Source of the DNA: Amblyomma americanum
Lineage: Eukaryota; Arthropoda; Arachnida; Ixodida; Ixodidae
Direction: 5' to 3'
DNA: 64,000 nucleotides
NCBI RefSeq assembly: GCF_052857255.1
Contig: NC_135497.1
Span: 186,534,084 to 186,598,083, forward strand
Both the position numbers and the translations under genes were made by a program. Below the pieces are notes generated by a model. It searched no databases. It was not told the origin of the DNA and saw only the letters and a list, made by a program, of their open reading frames with translations. Of this stretch, positions 35,850-49,952 are shown one piece after another (the stretch's first letter is position 1; every line of letters begins with the position of its first letter).

Positions 35850-36020
35850 TCTTTCATGGATTCATAGATTGCGGGCAGTCCTCATACCACTCCTGGCGCA
35901 GTGGTGTAGCGGTTAAGCGATGTTCCACTGCATCGGCAGGGGGCTGTTTCAAACACATCCTCCGATGAGGCTTGTGAGACCCACGTTGCTCTTGACGAAC
36001 TCACGTGAGGCTAATTTTGC
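35850..36020 (+). repeat. interspersed repeat R-A, copy 3
   Basis: Best-preserved A-box-like segment of the family: CTGGCGCAGTGGTGTAGCGG followed by TTAAGCGATG at 35896-35925. It is followed by a possible B-box relic, GTTTCAAACAC (35944-35954), then GATGAGGCTTGTGAGACCC. It supports a tRNA-derived origin for R-A, although the 5' leader seen in copies 1, 2 and 4 is reduced to TTCATAGATTGCGGGCAGTC here. Confidence 0.65.
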
Positions 36021-36989
36021 ACAGATAGTTCTTCTGGAGGCATCTCTCGACCATTGAGCTGAAGAGCAGTACCACGATGGGCCACCTACTTTTTCGTGAC
36101 ACGGGCAGCGGGGACCTCTATTGTTATCGCATTAGTAAGGTATGTTCAATCGTGTCGACAAACCTGCACCTTTCCTAAGAGTCGTCGTTCGCTAGCTAGG
36201 CTAAGCTGATATGTGTTGCATGTCCGAACGCGTTGTCAAGGCACAGGCGATGCAGCAGATATGAGGCTGCTCAAAAATCACCATGATAACGGATCAAGCA
36301 CATGATGCTGGGCCCTTGTGCCGATCGTTCGCCAGGGTGCTGAAGCGCATTGTAGTCTTTTTGTGCACCACCGTGCTCTTGTATGGCGTCGTCAATAGGC
36401 AGGTATGACGCCAAGCTGCAGAGAACTTGCTGCGAGTGAGTGCACTCCCACAGCCAGGCTCATCACAGGCGCTTTTCGGGGGGTTTCAAAACTATCAGCG
36501 TTAAAGTAAGGTCGCTGGATCTCGGATGCTGTTTCAGATTGCACTGGAAATTGCTGGCGAGGCGTGTCCCTCGCGATATGCAGTGAAATTACGAGATTCT
36601 CTCTCTTTTTTTAGTGACTCTTGTGCTTGCGTATTCGTGTGAGCTAAGGTCCACACCTCAGCCAATAACAGCAGCGCCTCAGTATTTTTCACAGGTCACA
36701 GTTAGCGGTGTGTTAGTAGCGACTTCATTGCTTATTATAGTGACGTGGACCTTCTCCCTGATCGTGCGCGTCAGAGACGCAATGAAGCCTGTTGTGTGGC
36801 GCAAAATTACACTTCCATTGCTGCTAAAACACTAGATTGCTATTTAGTGCGAAACACTCATACGCTTACCACCACCAACAAAAATTTTTGTGACCGTACG
36901 TACGTACGTACGATCTTGTGGCGTTCCCTAACAACCCGATTTACTATACCAAGCCTACCCGAGTTACTCCGGTAAGCTCGGCTGAGTTG
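36021..36989. other. non-coding stretch
   Basis: No gene. An 18-base CGTACG-type run (36895-36912) is the only simple repeat. Small open frames without domains. Confidence 0.5.
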
Positions 36990-37235
36990 GAAGGAGCGTC
37001 GCACCAGAGGCGCTAGAGGTTGCTCGGGAAGAGCGACATGGGTCTCACAAACCACACCGGTGGCTGTGATTGATAAACAGCCACCTGCCAGTGCAGTGGT
37101 ATGAGGACTCTCCGCCATCTGTGACTGTTAAGCAGAGAATGACTAATTCTTCATATATGAACGTTAAACCATTAAAGATATCGCGTCATACCCTCAAGGC
37201 GGAGCTTAAGTGCCCCCTCCAATTGAAGAACGAAC
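36990..37235 (-). repeat. interspersed repeat R-A, copy 4
   Basis: Minus-strand copy with leader CTTGAGGGTATGACGCGATA, TATATGAAGAATTAG, GAGTCCTCATACCACTGCA, then CCACCGGTGTGGTTTGTGAG and CCCGAGCAACCTCTAGCG. The A-box segment is deleted between CCACTGCA and CTGGCAGGTGGC. Confidence 0.7.
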
Positions 37236-37814
37236 ACCTGCTTTCGCACGTCTGCTTGGTTTAACTGCGTTAAACTCCTACTAATTTTTTTATCGCGCAA
37301 TCATAGCTGTAGGCGAGCGTGAACAATGACCCATATTTGAAACGGCTGCGTGAAAAGAGAGTGACGTTGCCTTGATGAGTGGAAAATTGAGTTTGGCTTG
37401 ACATTGTGTGAGAATTTAGTCGCGTGTAAAACCGAAGAATGCAAACATGCTTCGTCTGCGTATCAATTCTCATCGCTCAAGATCGTATGCCATAGAACGC
37501 GCTTGTTTGAGCAATGCCCCGACTAGATGGACACTTTCGCAGCGAGCCTGGGCGTACGCGTGTATGTCAGAGCCTGTCAGCGCTAGACGCGAGCTCCGAC
37601 GCTGCGATCTGTCCTCGCTAGATATTTGCCGCTCGCGATATACGTGCCGTGGTGCGTCGGAAGCCATGCCCGGTTAACAACAATCGGAGGATCGCAGGGC
37701 TCTATAGCAGGCCCTTTTCTTCGCTGCTTGAAGTTCTTTCAGCTCCGGCCCGCCTCTTTTCTTCGCGGCTTAAGACTCTTTTATTCGTCGCGTGATGGGG
37801 AGCGCGCCAGAACA
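37236..37814. other. non-coding stretch
   Basis: No gene recognised. Several sub-100-codon frames on both strands. Confidence 0.5.
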
Positions 37815-37950
37815 ATAATAATAATAATAATTGGTTTTGGGGGAAAGGAAATGGCGCAGTATCTGTCTCACATCTCGGTGGACACCTGGACCGCGCCGTA
37901 AGGGAAGGGATAAAGGAGGGAGTGAAAGAAGAAATGAAGAAAGAACGTGG
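37815..37950 (-). mobile_element. Ruka-like SINE, subfamily A, 3' part only
   Basis: Minus-strand tail: (ATT)n at 37815-37832, then the TTTCC block, GAGACAGATACTGCGCCA and GGTGTCCA, up to GGAGTG near 37920. The head and the central body are absent, and the similarity fades near 37950 into GC-rich sequence. Confidence 0.85.
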
Positions 37951-40900
37951 AGAAGCCACGGCCAGGCTGGAGTAGCGGCGGCGGCGCGCGAAACAACGCG
38001 CGCTCCGCTCCAGACCGGCCATGGAGAAGCATGCCCCTTTGCGACGCTTGGCGCGGGGTGGCGCTTCGCGCGCGCGTACGCCCCGGGGCGCCGCAAGTGT
38101 CCATCGAGTGGGGGCTTAAAGGCCTAGGAGGAGTAAACATTGCAAGCGCTCTCTAGAACATTGATACATATAACTGCTTATTGCGCCAAATGGGCACCGT
38201 TTCGCAAGCATGTACTCGCGATGAAAACAGTTGCGCGGCCTGCAGCGCGAGCGTGGGCTTGCTGGTATTATCGTTTTGCTTTAGCTGCACGGCTGAACTG
38301 CTCATCTACCGGTTCGTATGATAACCACAGCGATAAAGGTCTATGCATAGCCGCGTGCACCAGCGGAGGTCACTGCGGGTGTTGCACGTCCTGAAGCTTC
38401 AAGGCATCCGTATTGAAGATGAACGCGTGCTGTATAATATTAATACCACACCCGTGGAGCACGCGCAAGCTCTAATTTGCAATGGCTAAACTTTGGACCC
38501 AAAGTGCTGCCAAGGTGTTTTCACGGTGAAAAATATTCCTTTAAAATGTAGTGTCTTCCTCTAGTTTTAGCAGAGTTGGTTCGATTCTCTATATGTTCAT
38601 CTAAACTGTAGTGCCCTTTCGCAGGTATGTTCTGTCTGGCCAAGCATTAAGCAAAGCCTATCCTTTTGTGCAAGTGTCCATGTTGAAGCTAAGATGACCG
38701 AGAAACCAGACCAACTTCCGATTTTGTTTTGTTACCGTATCTGCTTGCCTGCAAAAAAAAAAAAAAGGAAATAGAAGACACAAAGGACACGAAAAAGATG
38801 CCAGGGGTTATTCTTTCGGTTATTCTCTTTCCTGCAGTTGTAAAACAATCTACAGCGCAGCTTCGTCACCGGTAAGAAATTTAACCGACCAGCCTAAGCC
38901 CAAGGTCCTCAAGGCACATGGCAGGAGTGCGAAAACCAACCACGTTAACATTAAGCCTTCGTTGTCTTGAACGAGAGAGGAACGCTTGAGCGGAATCCCC
39001 TTGAGTCATTTTTTTACACAAATCCTGTCCTCGGGCACCACCTCACAGCCGATGCCGAGAACAAAAGCATGACGGCGGGCTCAACCGTTGCAGCTCTATC
39101 TCTCAAAAAGAGATTCTTTATGTGCTATCCCTTTTTCAGAGGCTGTTTACTCAGACCGCGCACACAGCGGCGCGAGTGCCGCCATCAAAAGCGACGACCG
39201 AAGCCCTGGCCTCACCTTCCAATGCTGTCTCCATCTTCCAGGCTTACGAGCACCTTCCAAGAGCCTCACGGCAGCCGCCCTTTTGCAGTGAACAAAAAAG
39301 CTCGCAAAAATTGCCGCCGAGACACAGCAGTATAGCACCGCCGCGGGCCTCGTTAGGTCGACGCGGTGGCACGCTAATACCCGACACGCGTCGTTTTGAT
39401 TGCTGCCGGGTCGCGGAGCAACGCTTGAATGCGACACGTACGGGTCGAAAGAACAACGTGCATGCGAAACTTCCGCGGCCTACGGGTGTAAAGTGCGAAG
39501 AAAAAAATAGGATGTGATGTGAATATTCTAATAAGCTGGACCGGCACTTAATCATGGGTCCCTCTGACCCTAATGGGGCGACCTTCTTCTGCCTCAAAGC
39601 CCGAGGCTCATTAATGCATCCTGTGCGTGGCCACGGAAAAGCACTACCTATAGACTTCTGTAGCTTGTTAACTGTGCCATGAATGGTCGAAACAGCTGCA
39701 GGTCATGGGAGGTGTACTACGCGAACGTAGCAAAAGTTATTATACAGTTGCGCAAATATACGCAGTGACAATTCTTGTAATTTTAGTGCGTGTGCAGCTT
39801 ATGTACAAAGCTAATTCACCCGTATCAGAGCGAATTAGCTATGTCTATGGCCTTCTTCGGCAGCTAAATCACTCCCAGAAATCGCGCATTAGACTTTGTT
39901 TCGTCTATACATTGCCTCAGCATGAAAACATGAGTCCTCACCTCCAAAGATTTTGCGTTATTGTGTAAATTATGCCACTCCTGAGCTCAACAGGCTTTAT
40001 TGTTATTTTTTTTTACACCATAATGTGAGAGTTGGAGCGCATACTGCGCGATAGCTTAGACGTCAGACTCGCGAGACTAGAAAAATTAAATTTATGAGCC
40101 TCCACGCATTTAGCGCGCATTACAACGCACATTATAAGCTGTACATGAGAACGAAGAGTTGGTCTGAAATTGGTAATTTTAATAGTTGTAGGTAACTTCT
40201 CTCAGAGCGCTGCGCTGGGCAACGTTTGCATTGAAGTGCTACAGGAGAAAGGCTTATAAAACTAAAACAATGAAGATTATATTTCCAGAATCGCGTTTGT
40301 GGAAAAAGAATGTCTGGCGTGTTAGACCGGACGCGTAGAGCACATGCATATCTTTTCCCTTCTGTTTAGTCTCTATATACCATTTCTTTGCTTGCGCAGC
40401 ATGATCTTCAACATGCCGAAGACGGTCGACTGCAGTGCAACGAATAGCGGCACAAGCACGCTTTTGAGGAAAGTACAGAAGCTGTGTTTTCAATCTTTAA
40501 GTGCATAAAGCACGTAGATTCTTAATCATGCATATATTGAACCTGCTAAGTGTACATAAATTTGAAAGAAAAGAACAAAATAAATACTGGGGTGTATCAT
40601 TATATACTCTCATGTCAAAAGTGACGGCTGTGTGCAGACAACACGCGCTGCAGCGTAACTGTGTTGTAAAAATTTACCGATGTTGTTCAACGTCAACAGG
40701 CCGCATTTTAGAGCGTTAAGGGGGCGGACACAACCAGCCATGCGTTCAAATATGCTTTTGTATTGTGCGTGCACAGGGTTGTCCACTCTTGGGTTGAACA
40801 CGGCTCAGCGTGACCGTGCTCTGCGGAGCACCCGTGCATCGGGCGCGGCCGCGCATCAAAGCGAAGCGGCGCAAGAGCACAGGTGCTTCGCGTCGTCTGC

Positions 40901-41115
40901 TACAGCGCTGGGGCGCCCGGCCCTTGCTTTGCTGCGAAGCACACTTCAGTAAAGGCCAGCGACTGATGGCCAGAAGCTGCGTTGCGGGAAAGCGCACTTC
41001 AGTCACTGCAGCATATGGCGGCCGTTTTAGAGCGCCAGCACTCTCAGCCGAAAAGCCGTTGTCTGCGTCAGTTCGTGCGGTCCCCGGTCGGGTCTTGATG
41101 ACGCCAGTCCATAAA
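37951..41115. other. long non-coding stretch
   Basis: No gene. GC-rich islands at 37960-38110 and 40820-41060 give overlapping frames of 90-130 codons on both strands without domains. Confidence 0.45.
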
Positions 41116-42020
41116 CTGCATAGCACGATAATCATGGCTCAGCATGATTTAACATAACTTGTCATGACTGACATTATTTAGCATAAACTGTCATGAATAA
41201 TCATAAAGGAATGACTCACCATACATTAACATGACTATCATGACTATGTTAAAGCTGACTAAACATGACTATTATGACTCAGTATGATTTGTTATGACTG
41301 CCAGAACTTGTCTTGACTCACCATGACTCAGGATTAAGACCACTAAACGACACTGTCATATCTCAGTATACTAATTTTCCAGGACTGCCACAAACTTCGT
41401 ATGACTTGTCATGACTTGACATGAGTATTAAGCCTCACCATGATTAGCCACGAATTAGCATCACTTACCCAGGCTAAATATGACGGAGTATTAACATGAC
41501 TTACCATAACTAAATATGACTCATGACTGAGAGTGACTGGCCAGGACTGCCATGACTTGCATGAATAGCCTTTGGTAAGCATCATTTTCATGCCTAAGCA
41601 TGATTAAAAATGATTTGCATGATGCACCTTGATTCATGATGAACCATAATTCATGACTAATGCGATTTATCCCTACTTGTAATTACTAACATGATTTATC
41701 ATACCTTGCTGCGATTAAACGCATAAAATCATGACTCAGTATAACATCAATAGCCATGTCTAAACATGACAATTATAAATAAGCATGATTTGACACGACT
41801 GCAAGAACTTGCCTTGACTCTACGTAACTAAGCATGATTACATGGTTAGCATGACTGTCATGAGACAGTATGATTTCTCAGGACTGCCTCGACTTAGCAT
41901 GGCATGCCATGACTAAACATGACTCATTGTGAATAACATGACTTTCCATGACTAAGCATGAGTATCATGTCAGCGCGATTTGCCAGGATTGCCATGACAG
42001 GCATGGCTTGCCATGGCTAA
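41116..42020. repeat. degenerate CATGACT-type satellite
   Basis: About 900 bases are built from variants of CATGACT, CATGATT and TAGCATGA at irregular 7-20 base spacing, for example GCCATGACTAAACATGACTC near 41908. No fixed period can be read off by eye. Stop codons are frequent in all frames. A minus-strand SINE starts right at the right edge. Confidence 0.85.
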
Positions 42021-42021
42021 G

Positions 42022-42268
42022 CATGGTTTATGGGGATTTAGCGTCCCAAAGTGACTCCGGCTATGAGGGACGACGTAGTGAAGGGCTTCGGAAATTTCGA
42101 CCGCCTGGGGTTCTTTAACGTGCATTGACATTTGCACTGACATCTAGATGTGCACTGACATCTAGAATTTCGCCACCATCGAAATTCGACCTCCGTGGCC
42201 GGGTTCGCTCCCGCGTCTTTCGTGTCAGCAGCCGAGAGCCATAACCACTGAGCCACAGCGGCGGCAGC
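42022..42268 (-). mobile_element. SINE, subfamily B, mutated B box and inner duplication
   Basis: The 3' end is at 42022 and the tRNA-like head at about 42250-42268. The B box reads GGGAGCGAACCC instead of GGGTTCGAACCC, which should weaken Pol III initiation. Plus-strand TGCACTGACATCTAGA occurs twice in a row near 42132-42168, an internal duplication absent from other copies. The flanks do not give a convincing target duplication, partly because the left flank is satellite DNA. Confidence 0.88.
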
Positions 42269-43131
42269 ATCCGAAGGATCGTGGAAATAACGTGCATTTC
42301 CGAGCTCCACATTACGCTTGAAATTGCGAAAAAAGTTTTAAAAAATGTGGGCACAAAAATGGTGGACGTTGTGCTACCCTGCTCAGTGTTCCGCGAAATA
42401 TTATTTACTGCATTCGCTAAAGGGTACAAAAAAAAAAACATCTTATTGGCGACATGAAGGATGCAGAATTAACCTGAAGCAAATAAACCTCTGCTAGGTG
42501 CAGTACATTGAAAAAAAAAAGAAAGCTGTGAGTTCGCTTTGTGCGCAATTGCATACAAAGCGTGTAAATGGGTTAGATCCAGTCTTGATGCCGTTGCGAG
42601 AATATCGGAACATTAGTGCATTCCCTGACTGCGATCGCATTTCACGGGACTTTTGCGGTCCGGTGTGGCGTTCCAAACCAGCCGCTGTTCTCAGGATCGG
42701 CGCCGGGTAAAAGTCTCAAGGCGGGTCTGTGCCTTTATGCGCATCATCAACCATAAATTAAAGCGGATGATAATGACATCGCTGCCAGCTCAGCTGGCAA
42801 AGTTCTGCATGCGGAATACGGGCCCTGCTAGATCGGCGCTGATCGGTCGCGTATTGTCTTTTCACCTACTCTCATGTATTGCAAAAGTTCATAGCTTAAG
42901 TTCTGTTAATATACTGCCGCTCATTTCTGGCTTCTCCGTTTGGCGCCGAGCTCTCGCCTTTACTTTTCCTCATAAACTAACCGGCTCCCCATTCTTGCGA
43001 TTCGTTCAAAATTGTTGCACTGCTCGAAACGAAAAAAAATGCTGCTGCATAAACAGAAACATAATGCAAGCATGCCACAACCTGGCTCGTGTAGTGTTTT
43101 TTTTTTTGTTCAGAAAGAGATAACTTAGATT
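42269..43131. other. non-coding stretch
   Basis: No gene. A 156-codon plus frame (42653-43123) has no domain and ends in a poly-T run. Confidence 0.45.
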
Positions 43132-43243
43132 GCACTCCCTCCTTTATCCCTTCCCTTACGGCGCGGTTCAGGTGTCCAAAGATATATGAGACAGATACTG
43201 CGCCATTTCCTTTCCCCAAAAAACCAATTATTATTATTATTAT
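43132..43243 (+). mobile_element. Ruka-like SINE, subfamily A, 3' part only
   Basis: Starts within CACTCCCTCCTTTATCCC and runs through GGTTCAGGTGTCCAAAGATA, ACTGCGCCATTTCC and CCAATT to (ATT)n. 5'-truncated, no head. No target duplication resolved. Confidence 0.88.
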
Positions 43244-45278
<2,035 letters not shown>

Positions 45279-45504
45279 CCCGCGAGGCGACACCTCTCCC
45301 TCTACCCCAGCGGAGCACATCTGGTGGAGCGAGCGGCGGTGGAAGCGGCGTCGACGGCGGCGCCATCTGTTGGAGCGCGGCTGCGGCGTTGCTAGGCAAC
45401 GGCGGCTCAAGGCCCTCGTGGGCCACGGCATACGGCTGAAGTGCGACCACGCGACGAGCCGAGCTGGCTGGCGTAGTGTTGCTTTTGCAACAAAACAACC
45501 ACAT

Positions 45505-45582
45505 GCCGCCGGCGGGATGCAAACCCGCGACCTCCGAGTTTCGCGTCCGGTGCACTTCTACCAACTGAACAACGGTGGTGGC
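45505..45582 (-). mobile_element. tRNA-like relic, third type
   Basis: The minus strand reads GCCACCACCGTTGTTCAGTT then GGTAGAAGTGCACCGGACGC. It ends with GGTCGCGGGTTTGCATCCC and GCCGGCGGCA. The arrangement is tRNA-sized (about 78 bases) with a D-arm-like GTTCAGTTGGTAGA and a T-arm-like block whose B box is damaged (GTTTGCATCC). It is a tRNA-derived SINE head or tRNA pseudogene. Confidence 0.55.
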
Positions 45583-45972
45583 TGTCCAATCTTCTGCTTT
45601 CGGGGGTATTTATGTTCAACCTAACCCTGAGAGTGTTCACCAGCGCCACCCTCGTCCTTACAAGCACACACACAAAATGATTACAGTGACAAAAGTGTAA
45701 AATCCGCATCTTGTCGACTTTTTGTTTTTGTTCTTGCCAGGAAGATTACATTGGCCATTTTCGCCGTAGCAAAACTCATGAAGACTAGTAAGCCTTACGC
45801 AACACCTGTCTTCGAACATGCGAGATGTTTCGTTCTTTCCCTTCTTAGTCAGAAATAAATAAAGCACGTAAGCGCACAGATGCACACATAAAAAGGCAAA
45901 AAGAAACAGCGTGTAGCCAAATCTGAGCGTGCCGTGGAGGAGCACTTCGTGTGTATATTTTGCATAACACAG
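45583..45972. other. non-coding stretch
   Basis: Nothing recognised apart from the left TSD (45963-45972) of the SINE that follows. Confidence 0.5.
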
Positions 45973-46209
45973 CCGCCGCGGTGACTCAGTGGTTATGGCG
46001 CTCGGCTGCTGACCCGAAAGACGCGGGTTCGATACCGGTTGCGGAGTTCGAATTTCGATAGAGGGGAATTTCTAGAGGCCCATGTACTGCGCGTTGTCAG
46101 TGCACGTTCAAGAACCCCACGTGGTCGAAATGATCCGGAGCCCTTCAGTACGGCCTCCCTCATAGCCTGAGTCGCTTCGGGGTGTCAAACATCCAGAAAC
46201 TAAGCTTTT
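45973..46209 (+). mobile_element. SINE, subfamily B, full length
   Basis: Head CCGCCGCGGTGACTCAGTGG with B box GGGTTCGATACC, body GTTGTCAGTGCACGTTCAAG, and 3' end CATAGCCTGAGTCGCTTCGG. The target duplication CATAACACAG lies at 45963-45972 and 46210-46219, and TTTT precedes both copies. Confidence 0.93.
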
Positions 46210-46219
46210 CATAACACAG

Positions 46220-47844
46220 TATTTCATTTTAAACGTATAACAGCCAAGCCCGGAGAGCTCGCAGGTTTTGGCCAAATTTATCGCCTGTCCTTGAGTATGT
46301 AAAGTTCCCGCGCTTCGGCTCGCATTCCTAACCGGCGATTCCAAAGCGTGCTCTTACACCCTGCTACCGGCGAAGTTGGCGCAGAAGTTCATTTCGCTCC
46401 CAGTTGCAGCAGAATATCATCCAGCCGAACGTCGGACGACGCGGCTGCGCACGTGTCGATATCCTCACCCATTTTACATCGCCCAGCTTAAGGTCGCGGC
46501 AGCGGAAAGAATCTTTGCACGCGGGATTGTAACGGCCTTCGCGACGGCGTTAATTCTCGCCTATTGTCGAAGCTGATCGGAGCGCCTGTTGCGCTTAGAG
46601 CGCGCATATTCACACGTCCGGAGCGCGTTTACAGTTCGCGGATTCGGCACCGACAGCAACAGCACAATCAGCGAGGCTTCTTTCCCCATTCGCTTCGCAA
46701 TGACGAACGCGGCGCGGAATAACAATCAGGCACCCGTTTCACATTGCCGTTGAAATCTTTCTGAGAAAATTCTCCCTCACCCACCCCCTTCCCCTCTGCC
46801 TATTTTCATTCCTTTTTCTTCGCAGTTCCTTTCCTTCCCTAATCGGCTCGTTATTTCCTTTTAGGCCTGGTTGGAGCGTGCCTTGTTTTGTTCCTTTGTC
46901 TGCGTTTCTTCTGGTGTCTGGGAGCGTGAAAGGAGACAATTTCAAGCGATCCGTCCAGTTTACCACTTCTTCGTAGGTGTCGTTTCCCTTTCATTTTCGT
47001 CTCTTCCTTTAATCTGTACATATCCAATAACGAAAAAAAAAAGAAGAGGGAAAGGCGGTTGAAAGGGGCAAGAGAGAGAGAATCGGCTAACGCGTGTCGA
47101 TGTCAGTTGTCTCGCAATGAGATGCGGGGGCACGCGCACGCCCGCGCTCCGATGCCCCCGGGCCAACTCGGCGGGAATCCGCCGTCCCAGAATCTCCCCA
47201 TCTTTCCCCTCGTCCTCAATTTCCTCTCCTCCTAACCTCCCTCTCTCCCGAACCCGCGTGCACTGTCGCCGGAGGGCACCGCATGCAGCAGGGAGGCGAC
47301 GTGCGCTGGCGCGTTTCATTTGCATACGATCAAAACGTCCGGGGTTTTTTCAAATTGGAAAGCTTATAGCGGCGCGTCTCTCGCTGCCCCAGCTCCGCTC
47401 CTGCCTTCCACAGCGTTCGGGATCCGCCGCCATCTCTTCCGGCTCCGTCGCACGCGCGCGCGCTCAGGGGGCTTTGCAACCACTGCTACTGTTTTGCTGT
47501 TTCGCTTTTTTTTTCATCTAGCTTGAAATGGAGGAGCGGAAGAAAATTCCTCTGCGCAAAAATGCGGTACGCAGCATCCTGTGGAATTTAACTGGAAGAA
47601 TAAACAGCGCTTTCTTCCTTTTTTTTTCGCAGTGTAGTTATATAAGTTTTACTAACGAGTCTTCGTTAGTTGCAGGTTTGGGGGGGGGGCAATTAAAGTG
47701 TTGGCATAAGTACCAACCATGCCGACCAGTTGGATGAGCGCCAGGTGAATGAGCGCCATGTTTAAACTGATGCGTGTACTTACACTGTACTCTGTTCATC
47801 TATTAAGTGCAGCTAACATCATACACAGAATGAAAATGAATGGA
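46220..47844. other. non-coding stretch with GC-rich block
   Basis: No gene. 47090-47480 is GC-rich with overlapping frames on both strands (134 codons plus, 121 codons minus). A purine-rich segment lies at 47028-47090. Confidence 0.45.
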
Positions 47845-48024
47845 GGAAGACTATATAGGAGTGGAAACTCCGCTGCCTGCGGCGACCAGAAAAGGTCACA
47901 AGCCCGCGGCGCCACTATCCTGCTGGCGGCGCCAGGAAGACTATATAGGAGTGGAAACTCCGCTGTCTGCGGCGACCAGAAAAGGTCACAAGCCCGCTGA
48001 GCCACTATCCTGCTGGCGGCGCCT
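47845..48024. repeat. 90-bp tandem repeat, two units
   Basis: Units 47845-47934 and 47935-48024 start GGAAGACTATATAGGAGTGG and contain GGCGACCAGAAAAGGTCACA and CCACTATCCTGCTGGCGGCG. Only about four bases differ. Because 90 is a multiple of three, frames stay open through both units (for example 47840-48256), which creates a repeated-protein appearance. No coding evidence beyond that. Confidence 0.95.
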
Positions 48025-49078
48025 GGCGGTCTGGAAAGGAACTACTGAAATACAACGTCACCGCGTGCCCGCTGAAGCAAACACATGTGTTGTCTGCTTG
48101 TCTGCTTTGAACGCGCGTCGGAGCTGCCTGCCCGGGCGCTGCATTTTTTTTTTTCGCTGCGGCTTCTACGACGCGGCGCATGGCGCCGCCACTGCATACG
48201 GCCCCGTCGGCGCATACAATTGTGACTATCTGGTCGCCTGCGCTCGCTCGCGCTGACGGGATTTTCACCTCCTATGTAGTCTTGCTCCGTGCCCTATGCC
48301 AATGAGTTTCTTTACGCTACAAGCACGCTGAGTAGGCGCTACAGCTAACAACTGATTTATATCACCGGTCACCAGAAATGGTCACAGTCAAAGGTTAGCA
48401 GAGTTCCACGGCGTTCTCATTTGGAATTGCACACAGACGTGGAAGCACCACGTAATTTTTCCGCGTCCATGAAGCATTTCTTGTGTTTAAGTGTATAAGT
48501 AGTGGAATGATACTAAAAGTCATTTACGAGTCACTGTTACCCTCTACATATTGAGAGCGTTGATGCTCTAATGTATTTCTTTTTAGGCACTGTGTTGTTG
48601 CTGCTTGCCGAATTCTTGTGGCACATCGACCAATTGGCCCGGCGACCAGCCACTCAGGCTATGGTACCAAACAAGTATTGAAAAGTTTTGCATGACATGA
48701 AGTTGCAAAGTGAGAACACACAAACACCCAAAAACGAGGCTACATGACTGCCATGCATCTGCCACCTCGCACTGATTGTATTTCATCTGCTTTCCTGTTT
48801 CAGGTGCAGCAACATTTCGGCACACTGGCAGAGATCTTCCGGTTTGCGTTGTATGAGCCTCGACACAGAGTTATCCTAATTTCTCTTACATATATCAACC
48901 ATGCAGAAACAATCTTTTAGCTCCATTCAGGTGTTTCTTTTTGATTATTGTGATAAAGAAGTTACGTAAATGGGTGGTTGTGATATCATTAACACGTGAC
49001 ATGTCAACGAAATTGCTCGGGCAGTGAATCACCTTTCGCGCGCTCTGCAAGATGGCAATTAAAAATGAAAATTAAATT
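48025..49078. other. non-coding stretch
   Basis: No gene or known repeat recognised. Confidence 0.5.
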
Positions 49079-49387
49079 GACAATTGATTTCTGAGGAACG
49101 CAAATGACGCAGTAACTGTCGCACATATCTCAGTGTACACCCGAACCGCGCCGTAAGGGAATGGGTAAAGGAGGGAGTGAAAGAAGAAGTGAAGAAAGAG
49201 GTGCCGGTAGTTGAGGTCTCCGGAATAATTTCAACCGCCCGGGGATCTTTCATGTGCACAGACAACGCACAGCACACGAACGCCTTTCGTTTCGCCTCCA
49301 TCGAAACGCGGTCGGCGCGGTCGGGTTCGAACCCGGGTACTCCGGATCAGTAGCCGAGAACCCTAACCACTGAGCCATCGCAGCGGG
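49079..49387 (-). mobile_element. Ruka-like SINE, subfamily A, diverged full length
   Basis: Minus-strand head with CTCAGTGGTTAGGGTTCTCG and B box GGGTTCGAACCC, body GTGCACATGAAAGATCCCC, and a 3' end reaching about 49079. The tail is A/T-rich rather than a clean (ATT)n. No target duplication could be settled. Confidence 0.88.
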
Positions 49388-49504
49388 TCGACTTTTAAGC
49401 CACAATTGCGCTGTGCGCTCTTTTAGTCCTCCCAGTACCGCTTTTGGCATGGTTGTTTACATCCGCTGTGACAGGACTTTCTTTCGCTATGCGTTAGCCT
49501 TCCC

Positions 49505-49952
49505 TATGTATGTATGTATGTATGTATGTATGTATGTATGTATGTATGTATGTATGTATGTATGTATGTATGTATGTATGTATGTATGTATGTATGTATG
49601 TATGTATGTATGTATGTATGTATGTATGTATGTATGTATGTATGTATGTATGTATGTATGTATGTATGTATGTATGTATGTATGTATGTATGTATGTATG
49701 TATGTATGTATGTATGTATGTATGTATGTATGTATGTATGTATGTATGTATGTATGTATGTATGTATGTATGTATGTATGTATGTATGCATGCATGCATG
49801 CATGCATGCATGCATGCATGCATGCATGCATGCATGCATGTATGTATGTATGTATGTATGTATGTATGTATGTATGTATGTATGTATGTATGTATGTATG
49901 TATGTATGTATGTATGTATGTATGTATGTATGTATGTATGTATGTATGTATG
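49505..49952. repeat. compound (TATG)n(CATG)n(TATG)n microsatellite
   Basis: (TATG)71 at 49505-49788, (CATG)13 at 49789-49840 and (TATG)28 at 49841-49952. All 112 units are in register with no other change. The MYVC and IHTY frames of up to 245 codons across it are artefacts. Confidence 0.99.
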
